A stretch of DNA of 64,000 nt. Source: Halarcobacter ebronensis. GTDB taxonomy: Bacteria > Campylobacterota > Campylobacteria > Campylobacterales > Arcobacteraceae. Below are positions 56,349 through 64,000 of the stretch, piece after piece (position 1 is the first letter of the stretch; every line of letters begins with the position of its first letter). Position numbers and translations under genes: made by a program. A model generated the notes under the pieces. It was not told the origin of the DNA. It did not search any database and was given only the letters and a program-made list of their open reading frames with translations. Where the stretch lies: contig NZ_CP053836.1 of NCBI RefSeq assembly GCF_013201825.1, positions 1 through 64,000 of the forward strand, read 5' to 3'.

Positions 56349-56739
56349 TCACTTCCAATATTGAGAGATCACTTGCTTTTATCAGTAGAGTAAGTTTATC
56401 TCCAATTTTTATATTCATTCTTTTTGCTGAGTCAGTAGTAATTATACTTTGCAGTTCAATCTCAGAAGCTTTTGCATAAATAACACTTAAAAGTTCACCT
56501 TCATCCATTTTAAAAACTTTTGATTCTATTTGATTTGAGTAACTTAAGTCACCACTTAAATTTTTTGCAACTGCAATATGAGTTGGTTTAACTGTTAAAA
56601 ATACACTTTGACCAACTTTTGTATTCTCTTTTAAATCTAAACTCATCATTTTAAGTTTCATACCCTCTGATTCAAACTCCACAATATTGAGGTTTTCAAT
56701 ATTGTGAATTTTTGAAATAGTCGCAACTATTTTATTCAT
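56338..56739 (-). CDS. TOBE/Mop-domain molybdenum-binding protein
   Basis: The 133-aa protein consists of two TOBE (molbindin-like) units, about 1-65 and 70-133. Such proteins bind molybdate or tungstate and may store it or complement a short ModC. It overlaps modA and modB by a few bases in the operon. Confidence 0.82.
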   Translation of the reverse strand: MNKIVATISKIHNIENLNIVEFESEGMKLKMMSLDLKENTKVGQSVFLTVKPTHIAVAKNLSGDLSYSNQIESKVFKMDEGELLSVIYAKASEIELQSIITTDSAKRMNIKIGDKLTLLIKASDLSILEVIDD

Positions 56740-57485
56740 GGAACTAAGTATCCATATTCAAGAAGTATTTTTTTAGCTTTTTCACTTAACATAAAGTCAT
56801 AAAATGCTTTTGCCTCTGGATTATTTTCTGCTTTTTTAAGTAATACTATTCCTTGGTTAATTGGAGTATATAGTTTTGGATCTACATCTTCCCAATTTAC
56901 ACCTTTTTTATACTCTTTCATTTTGTCGCTATAAAGTGTTGATTTTGCAATAAATCCAACATCAGTAGCAGTTAATGCATAAGTAACTGTTTGAGAAATA
57001 GATTCTGCAAATACTAAGTTAGCTTTAACTTTATCATAAACTTTTCCATTTGTCATAGCTTCAACAGCAGCTTTTCCATAAGGAGCAGTTTTAGGGTTTG
57101 CAATTGCAATTTTTTTAATATCTGATCCTGTTACTAAGTCTATCCCTTTAGAGTAGTCAAGTTGTTTGCTACTTAAATATGCTAAAGAACCTTGTGCATA
57201 AACTACAGGTTTAGTTACGGCTAAACCATCAGCATATAGTGCGTCTGGGAATTTCATATTTGCTGACATAAAGATATCAAATGGAGCACCATTCTTAATC
57301 TGAGCAGTTAATTTTCCACTACTTGTTAATGTTTCATGGATTTCAATATCTGGATAGATTTTATTAAACTCAGCTTTAAGCTCACCAATAGCATAACTTA
57401 CATTTGCTGCAATAGCAACATTTAATTTATCTGCAAACGCACCACTAATTAATAGTGAAACTACTAATAAAATCTTTTTAATCAT
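56736..57485 (-). CDS. modA: Molybdate ABC transporter substrate-binding protein ModA
   Basis: The 249-aa periplasmic protein (ATG at 57485 with a GGAG ribosome site; the frame extends to 57515 inside modE) has a signal peptide ending in GAFADK. ModA motifs AIAANVSYAIGELKAEF, SSGKLTAQIKNGAPFDIF and IANPKTAPYGKAA are present. It delivers molybdate to ModBC for nitrogenase cofactor synthesis. Confidence 0.94.
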   Translation of the reverse strand: MIKKILLVVSLLISGAFADKLNVAIAANVSYAIGELKAEFNKIYPDIEIHETLTSSGKLTAQIKNGAPFDIFMSANMKFPDALYADGLAVTKPVVYAQGSLAYLSSKQLDYSKGIDLVTGSDIKKIAIANPKTAPYGKAAVEAMTNGKVYDKVKANLVFAESISQTVTYALTATDVGFIAKSTLYSDKMKEYKKGVNWEDVDPKLYTPINQGIVLLKKAENNPEAKAFYDFMLSEKAKKILLEYGYLVP

Positions 57486-57504
57486 ATATTCTCCTTTATT
57501 TTGG

Positions 57505-58287
57505 CTATTTACCAATGATTATGTCACTTGCTTTTATAACGGCGCTAACTTTAGTACCCTCTTCTAAGCCTAAGGCTTTAACAGAACTTGAAGTGATAAC
57601 AGATGCAATTTTATCGCTTCCGCCAATGGTTATAATTACTTCTGTGTTCACTTCCCCTTCATGAATACTCTCAATAGTTCCTTGAAATTTATTTCTAGCA
57701 CTAATGTTTAGAGTGAAATCGGTTGTTAGTAATACTGTGCTTGATTTAAATATAGCAGTGGCTTCATCTCCAACATGAAGACCTAAGTTAGTCACTGCAC
57801 CTTTTGTAATTGTAGATACAAGTGTGTAACCACTTTTTAGCCTAATATATACTTCTGCATTAACGCGTCCTTCATTTATATATTCGACTACTCCGCTAAT
57901 TTGATTTCTTGCACTTATTTGCATTGCCAATCTCCCAATGTTTTTTAAGGTTCCAGTGTCAATATCAGCCATATTTTTTAGGTTATCAAGAAATTTTTTG
58001 TGTTCCTCTTTTAATACAAGATAAGTTTTTAGAAGATTCTCTCCATATTTAGTTAAGTTTGTTCCTCCACCACCTTTTCCTCCTGTTTCAGTATGAACTA
58101 CAGGGTTTGATGAGAGGTTGTTCATTGTATTAACAGCTTCCCAAGCTTTTTTATAACTCATAGGAACCTCTTTAGCAGCTTGACTAATTGAACCACATTT
58201 TTTTATGGCAAAAAGAAGGTCAATTCTCTTCTCCAATAAGAAGGGTTGATTTAATAACTCTAAAGTTAAACTTGATGATATTTCCAC
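57505..58287 (-). CDS. modE: Molybdate-responsive regulator ModE
   Basis: The 260-aa protein has an N-terminal LysR-type winged helix (KKCGSISQAAKEVPMSYKKAWEAV), then two TOBE/Mop domains (about 125-192 and 195-260, each starting SARNQ or SARNK). Full-length ModE represses mod genes when molybdate is bound. The start is GTG at 58287 behind AAGGAT. It heads the mod operon and probably autoregulates through the repeats upstream. Confidence 0.93.
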   Translation of the reverse strand: MEISSSLTLELLNQPFLLEKRIDLLFAIKKCGSISQAAKEVPMSYKKAWEAVNTMNNLSSNPVVHTETGGKGGGGTNLTKYGENLLKTYLVLKEEHKKFLDNLKNMADIDTGTLKNIGRLAMQISARNQISGVVEYINEGRVNAEVYIRLKSGYTLVSTITKGAVTNLGLHVGDEATAIFKSSTVLLTTDFTLNISARNKFQGTIESIHEGEVNTEVIITIGGSDKIASVITSSSVKALGLEEGTKVSAVIKASDIIIGK

Positions 58288-58301
58288 TTTATATCCTTTT
58301 A

Positions 58302-58364
58302 TATATAACGGTTTTTAAAAAAAAACTAAGGAAATTTTAGCATTATGTTCCTTAGTATATAACG
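58302..58364. promoter_or_regulatory. Operator-like repeats upstream of modE
   Basis: TATATAACG occurs twice in direct orientation (58302-58310 and 58356-58364), resembling half-sites of ModE operators (TATATA/ACG type). Between them lies the inverted repeat ACTAAGGAA...TTCCTTAGT, which could be a second operator or a hairpin. The region covers the expected modE promoter. ModE binding is inference. Confidence 0.55.
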
Positions 58365-58370
58365 TTATTT

Positions 58371-58403
58371 TAAAAAAAAACTAGAGGATTTCCTCTAGTT
58401 TTA
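58371..58403 (-). terminator. Terminator of the nifHDK operon
   Basis: On the minus strand AAAACTAGAGG-AAAT-CCTCTAGTTTTTTTTT forms an 8-to-11-bp stem with a long T-run, directly after the nifK stop. It separates the nif operon from the mod operon. Confidence 0.9.
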
Positions 58404-58407
58404 AAGA

Positions 58408-59952
58408 TTATCTTACTGCATCGAAGAAGTAATCTGTTTTTGCAATACCTTTAGTCTCTTCATCAAGTTGATCTAAGATTGCATTTGTAATCCATGTTAA
58501 TAGATTTAATGCACCTTCGTATCCACTTATAGAGTATCTATGTAGGTGGTGTCTATCGAAAATTGGGAAACCAATTCTAATCAATGGAATACCAGTATCT
58601 CTATAAAGCTCTTTACCATAAACATTTCCTATCATGAAATCTACTGGCTCAGTAAATAGTAATGATCTTAATGCCCAAAGGTCTTTATTTGGCCAAAGAT
58701 TACACTCATTTGCACTATTAGATTTAGCTAAGATAGCTTTCATCTCATCTTCCCAACCTTTTCTTGGTGCATTATTACATACAACGTGAGTTGGGATAGA
58801 ACCCATTTCAACTAAGAAAGAAACCATACCTAATAAGAAGTCAGGATCTCCCCAGATTGCAATTTTTTTACCATGCATATATGGATATGAATCTTGCATT
58901 GCATCTACTAATCTAGCTCTTTGAACTTTTAATTCCTCAGGAACCTCTTTACCAGTTAGTTCAGAAAGTTTCATAACGAATTCATCTGTTCCGCTTAAAC
59001 CAATTGGATTACAAGTTACATAATCTTGTTTCCATTTGTTTTTAATAGTTTTAGCTGTTGATACAGTTGAATATTTTTGTAATGAGATAGTTGCTTTCGC
59101 ATTAATTGCAGTTTTTGTATCTGCAATAGTTGTACCACCTGCATATAATTTATATTCACCAGCACCAGTATCCCATTGATCTTCGTGGTCACCAATCATA
59201 ATGATTTTGTCACCGAAAAGTTTAGAGATTTTTTTAATCTCTCTTAGAGAACCGATATATGGTTCAAACCCAGGGATAATATTAATTCTCTCTTCATCTT
59301 TAGCTTCAGCTTTTGGAGGATTTAATTGCTCTAAAATTGATTTCATCATATTGTCGTAACCAGTAATATGTGATCCAACAAATGATGGAGTATGAGCGTA
59401 AGGAATTTCGATATTATCTAATTCCCCTTCAGCCTCTTCTCTTGCACCAATAACGAATGCATTTAAGTCATCCCCAATAACCTCTGCCATACATGTAGTA
59501 GATACAGCGATCATTTTTGGTTTATATAAAGCATTACAGTTTCTTAAACCATCTTTCATATTTGCTAATCCACCGAAAACAGCCGCAGATTCAGACATTG
59601 AGTCAGATACACAAGGAGTTGGCTCTTTAAAGTGTCTAGTAAAATATGATCTGAAGTATGCAACACACCCATGAGAACCATGAACGTAAGGCATTGTATC
59701 TTCGAAACCTAATCCAACCATAACTGCACCTAATGGTTGACAAGCTTTAGCTGGGTTAATTGTAATTGCTTCTCGGCTTAAGTTTTTCTCTCTATAATCC
59801 CAAGATTTAGTCCACTCAGCAATCTCTTCTACTTTTTTAGGATCAACAGCACCTGTTGTTCCTTCAAATTGTTTTTTATTTTCAAAAACCGCTTGATATT
59901 CTGGTTTTAAAAATAGTTTTTGTCCGTTTACTATATTTTCTACGTCTTGCAT
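58408..59952 (-). CDS. nifK: Nitrogenase MoFe protein beta subunit NifK
   Basis: The 514-aa subunit holds half of the P-cluster ligands: Cys in NPAKACQPLGAV, GSHGCVAYFR and STTCMAEVIGDD. The overall length and the TAINAKATISLQKYST region fit NifK. It follows nifD by 10 bp with an AAGGAG ribosome site and is followed by a strong terminator. Confidence 0.97.
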   Translation of the reverse strand: MQDVENIVNGQKLFLKPEYQAVFENKKQFEGTTGAVDPKKVEEIAEWTKSWDYREKNLSREAITINPAKACQPLGAVMVGLGFEDTMPYVHGSHGCVAYFRSYFTRHFKEPTPCVSDSMSESAAVFGGLANMKDGLRNCNALYKPKMIAVSTTCMAEVIGDDLNAFVIGAREEAEGELDNIEIPYAHTPSFVGSHITGYDNMMKSILEQLNPPKAEAKDEERINIIPGFEPYIGSLREIKKISKLFGDKIIMIGDHEDQWDTGAGEYKLYAGGTTIADTKTAINAKATISLQKYSTVSTAKTIKNKWKQDYVTCNPIGLSGTDEFVMKLSELTGKEVPEELKVQRARLVDAMQDSYPYMHGKKIAIWGDPDFLLGMVSFLVEMGSIPTHVVCNNAPRKGWEDEMKAILAKSNSANECNLWPNKDLWALRSLLFTEPVDFMIGNVYGKELYRDTGIPLIRIGFPIFDRHHLHRYSISGYEGALNLLTWITNAILDQLDEETKGIAKTDYFFDAVR

Positions 59953-59962
59953 TCTATTCTCC

Positions 59963-61420
59963 TTACGCTTCTTTATCCCATGGAGCTTTAGAATGTCCCC
60001 ATACTGGTGAGTTCATAGCTAAATCCATGTCTCTAGCAAAAATTGCGAAAGCATCATAACCATGGTATGGACCACTGTAATCCCAAGAGTGCATTTGTCT
60101 AAATGGTAATCCCATTTTTTGGAATACATATTTCTCTTTAACCCCAGCAGCAACTAAGTCTGGTCTTAACTTTTTAACGAAAGCTTCTAATTCATACTCA
60201 TTAACATCATCATAAATTAGAGTTGATCTTTCGATATCATGTTTAGTTCTTTTATAATCATCACCGTGAGCGAACTCATAACCAGTACCGATTACTTCCA
60301 TTCCTAAATCTTCGTATGCTCCAATTACGTGTCTTGGTCTTAATCCACCAACATAAAGCATAACTTTTTTACCCTCTAATTTTGGTCTATATTTAGCAAT
60401 AACAGCATCAGTCATTGCAGTATATTTAGCAATAACAGCTTCTGCTTTTTCTTGAATTGATTCATCAAAAAATGAAGCAATTTTTCTAATAGACTCAGTT
60501 GTTTTAGATGGTCCAAAGAAGTTATATTCCATCCAAGGTATACCAAACTCTTGTTCCATATGTCTAGAAATATAGTTCATAGATCTATAACAGTGAAGTA
60601 AGTTTAATTTAGCTTTTGGTCCATTTGCCATCTCTTTATAAGATGCATCCCCTGACCATTGAGAAATTACTCTTAATCCCATCTCTTCTAAGATAAGTCT
60701 TGTTGCCCAAGCATCTCCACCGATGTTATAATCCCCAATAATTGATACATCATAAGGCGTTGATTCGTAATCTTTTCTGAATGCAGTATCTGGCATAACG
60801 TAGTCTCTGATCATGTCGTTTGCAATGTGGTGACCAAGAGATTGAGAAACCCCTCTAAATCCTTCACATGAAACTGCAACTGTTTGATGACCAGTCTCTT
60901 TTTTATGCACTTTTGCAACAGCTTGGATATCATCACCAATAAGTCCAATTGGACACTCAGATTGGATAGAGATACCGTTGTTTAGTGGGAATAACGAATC
61001 AATCTCTTCAAGAGCTTTTTTAAGTTTTTTGTCCCCTCCAAATACGATGTCTTTTTCATTGAAGTCTGTAGAGAAGTTCATTGTAACAAAAGTATCTACA
61101 CCAGTTGTTCCAATATAATAGTTTCTTCTACCACCTCTTGAATATTGTCCACATCCAATTGGTCCGTGAGAGATATGAATCATATCTTTAATTGGTCCCC
61201 AAACAACCCCTTTAGATCCCGCATATGCACAACCTCTTTGCGACATTACACCTGGAACTGTTTGTTTGTTTGATCTTGTTTTATCACAAGCACCTTTAAC
61301 ACCTTCTGGTGCATCTACACCCAAGTGCTTCGCTCTGTTCTTCGCAGCTTTTGCAGGATAAGCAGCTAGTACTTCCTCAATAGCTTCGTTTTGTAGACTC
61401 TCTAATGTTTCTGGTCCCAT
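59963..61420 (-). CDS. nifD: Nitrogenase MoFe protein alpha subunit NifD
   Basis: The 485-aa subunit carries FeMo-co. P-cluster cysteines appear as Cys64 in [11 protein letters not shown], Cys90 in GPIGCGQYS and Cys in [12 protein letters not shown]. The FeMo-co Cys is in [14 protein letters not shown] and the homocitrate-side His in [12 protein letters not shown]. It has an AAGGAG ribosome site and is separated from nifH by an unidentified 119-aa ORF. Confidence 0.98.
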   Translation of the reverse strand: MGPETLESLQNEAIEEVLAAYPAKAAKNRAKHLGVDAPEGVKGACDKTRSNKQTVPGVMSQRGCAYAGSKGVVWGPIKDMIHISHGPIGCGQYSRGGRRNYYIGTTGVDTFVTMNFSTDFNEKDIVFGGDKKLKKALEEIDSLFPLNNGISIQSECPIGLIGDDIQAVAKVHKKETGHQTVAVSCEGFRGVSQSLGHHIANDMIRDYVMPDTAFRKDYESTPYDVSIIGDYNIGGDAWATRLILEEMGLRVISQWSGDASYKEMANGPKAKLNLLHCYRSMNYISRHMEQEFGIPWMEYNFFGPSKTTESIRKIASFFDESIQEKAEAVIAKYTAMTDAVIAKYRPKLEGKKVMLYVGGLRPRHVIGAYEDLGMEVIGTGYEFAHGDDYKRTKHDIERSTLIYDDVNEYELEAFVKKLRPDLVAAGVKEKYVFQKMGLPFRQMHSWDYSGPYHGYDAFAIFARDMDLAMNSPVWGHSKAPWDKEA

Positions 61421-61455
61421 TTTTTCTCCTTCTTACTTAGGCAAGCAAAAGAAGC

Positions 61456-61815
61456 TTACGCTACTTTTACTCTATATAGATTCATGTCATCTAATTTTTT
61501 ACATAAATCTTTAGTTGCTTCACCATCTACAGATTTAGAAATTTCTGAGATTTGGTATTTATTTGTATAATAAACCATTTTGAAACCATTTTTTTCTTGT
61601 ACTTCTGTGTTGTTAAAGTAATCAACAAGTGCTTTATGAGCAAAAGAACCTTCAGCTACTTCAATAGTTTCTAATAATTGACCTTCTCTTGTTTCAGAAG
61701 TTAATGTAACAGTTTTTCCTGCTGCATCTAATCCATCTTCAATTTTCTCAATAACTTTATCAAAACTTACATCGTTACCCATATCTGCTGGGAAGTGGTA
61801 TCCACATATAAACAT
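61456..61815 (-). CDS. Unidentified 119-aa protein between nifH and nifD
   Basis: I do not recognise this protein. It begins MFICGYHFPADMGND, is mostly acidic with alternating strands and helices, has only two cysteines (near 4 and 105), and has no signal peptide or membrane helix. It is not GlnB/NifI-like. It lies in the nifH operon with an AGGAG ribosome site supplied by the end of intergenic element C, so it should be strongly expressed with nitrogenase. Confidence 0.8.
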   Translation of the reverse strand: MFICGYHFPADMGNDVSFDKVIEKIEDGLDAAGKTVTLTSETREGQLLETIEVAEGSFAHKALVDYFNNTEVQEKNGFKMVYYTNKYQISEISKSVDGEATKDLCKKLDDMNLYRVKVA

Positions 61816-61834
61816 TTTCTTCTCCTAAAATTTT

Positions 61835-61973
61835 GTCCCAAAATTTGAGGGACCTTTTATTTTGACTTCTTTTGACAGTGGAAGTAAATTCCACTTAAAG
61901 GTCCCCTAAAAAAACATGAGTTTTTTCATGCACCTTTTAAGAAGCAAACCCTAAAGAGGTGAACGAGTTCACC
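61835..61973 (-). repeat. CTCG-hairpin intergenic element, copy C (after nifH)
   Basis: In operon orientation it has GGTGAA-CTCG-TTCACC, CTTTAGGGTTTGCTTCTT, a local hairpin (AGTGGAATTTACTTCCACT), AAGAAG pairing with CTTCTT, AATAAAA, and GGTCCC...GGGAC before the next ribosome site. Compared with copies A and B, CTACTT/AAGTAG becomes CTTCTT/AAGAAG, a compensating change. A 41-bp palindrome (61897-61937) is nested inside. The remaining 53 bp up to the nifH stop show nothing further. Confidence 0.75.
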
Positions 61974-62026
61974 TTAACTCTTTGCCTAAATTTGCTTGTA
62001 TCTATTTATTCAATAGGACGAAGCTA

Positions 62027-63248
<1,222 letters not shown>

Positions 63249-64000
63249 TTGGAGCTCTCAAACCTTATTATATATGCTCTTATTATATTAAGAGAATTTA
63301 CTATTATTTTTGTACTTATTCATATGATATATAAAAGAAGAGAACCAAGCAGTATGATTGCTTGGCTTCTATTTCTTATTTTAGTTCCTTACTTAGCCCT
63401 TGTTCTATACTTTATTTTTGGAACAAGAAAGGTAAAAAGTAAATATAAAAAAGAGAATATCTCCGTAAATAGAAAAAACCACACAAGTAGTACTGAAGAG
63501 TTTGAAATATATAAAAGTGCAACAAATGGGAAGATGGAACTCTTTTTTGACTATATAGAATCTTATAATGAGTTTGTAAAATCAATTAATGAAGCAAAAA
63601 AGAGTATCTATATCTGCACCTATGTTTTTAAATATGATAGTGTAACAAAAGAGATAATCTCTTTACTAGAAGAGAAAGCAAAACAGGGGCTAGAAGTAAA
63701 AATATTAATAGACTCTTTGGGTTCTTTATATACATATCTTTTTCAAAGTAAATTTAAAACCCTAAAAAATTTAGGAGCAGAGATAAAGTTTTTTATGCCA
63801 ATTTTCCAAATACCTTTTAGAAACTATATAAATTTAAGAAACCATAGAAAGATATATATTTTTGATAATCAAAAGGTTTTAAGTGGTGGAGTCAATCTTT
63901 CAAATGAGTATTTTGGAAAAGAGTATATTAAAGATAGATGGGAAGATATACTTTTCTCTTGTAAAGGCTCTTGTGTGGAAGATTTTTTTACTATCTTTGC
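63249..64000 (+). CDS. cls: Cardiolipin synthase-type phospholipase D family protein (partial)
   Basis: The frame from TTG at 63249 runs off the window end after about 250 codons. It has two N-terminal membrane helices, with MIAWLLFLILVPYLALVLYF typical of cardiolipin synthase, then a PLD domain with the first HKD motif HRKIYIFD and GGVNLSNEYFG. The second HKD motif would lie beyond the window. The start is uncertain; AAAAAGGA lies 13 bp upstream. Confidence 0.85.
   Translation, partial: MELSNLIIYALIILREFTIIFVLIHMIYKRREPSSMIAWLLFLILVPYLALVLYFIFGTRKVKSKYKKENISVNRKNHTSSTEEFEIYKSATNGKMELFFDYIESYNEFVKSINEAKKSIYICTYVFKYDSVTKEIISLLEEKAKQGLEVKILIDSLGSLYTYLFQSKFKTLKNLGAEIKFFMPIFQIPFRNYINLRNHRKIYIFDNQKVLSGGVNLSNEYFGKEYIKDRWEDILFSCKGSCVEDFFTIF

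Overview
The window is AT-rich and opens exactly at the start codon of dnaA, followed by dnaN and gyrB, so it is probably the conventional first 64 kb of a finished chromosome. Codon use, histidine kinases with the HQWRQPL motif, a Helicobacter-type fused UreAB, a short QueF and a nif cluster together point to a nitrogen-fixing Arcobacteraceae member (Campylobacterota; the Arcobacter nitrofigilis type). This assignment is inference from protein character; no database was searched.

Layout. 1-4.9 kb: dnaA, dnaN, gyrB and a candidate origin region. 4.9-20.5 kb: mixed metabolic, sensory and transport genes, three paralogous LRV-like CxxC mini-proteins, queF, and an SRP RNA on the minus strand. 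20.5-34.4 kb: urea utilisation in two minus-strand operons, ureAB-C-E-F-G and urtABCDE-ureD, separated by a plus-strand ABC importer of the TrpX type. 34.5-44.1 kb: signalling genes (hybrid kinase, REC-kinase fusion, OmpR regulator, chemoreceptor, GGDEF-EAL protein) and an unusual protein that looks like the C-terminal half of sigma-54 joined to a GIY-YIG domain. 44.1-63 kb: a minus-strand nitrogen-fixation and molybdenum region: nifH, a 119-aa ORF, nifD, nifK; modE, modA, a TOBE protein, modB, modC, a second modA and modB, modD and a 30-aa membrane ORF; an aldo/keto reductase, a flavoprotein and nifT; nifA, a Tpx-like protein, a SIR2-like protein, a divergent clpX and a GNAT; and a 2[4Fe-4S] ferredoxin. 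The window ends inside a cardiolipin synthase-type gene.

How it works together. UrtABCDE imports urea and urease releases ammonia, while the nif genes supply ammonia from N2 and the mod genes supply molybdate for FeMo-co. Four sites with a sigma-54 -24/-12 pattern precede nifH, the reductase-flavoprotein-nifT operon, the ferredoxin and the first LRV-like gene. Three of them share AGGAAYRGTTYWTGCAT, which ties the LRV-like protein at 10.1 kb to the NifA/sigma-54 regulon.

Most unusual items: (1) a family of structured intergenic elements with a covarying CTCG-capped hairpin, in the same orientation after ureAB, ureC and nifH, two carrying a 41-bp nested palindrome in opposite orientations; (2) the sigma-54-like/GIY-YIG fusion; (3) the NifA operon with a nif-type ClpX changed at its pore and ClpP-docking loops, a Tpx-like protein without its peroxidatic Cys and a SIR2-like protein; (4) the LRV-like CxxC mini-proteins; (5) a NifH with an insertion of about 12 residues. 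No CRISPR array, IS element or tRNA was recognised.
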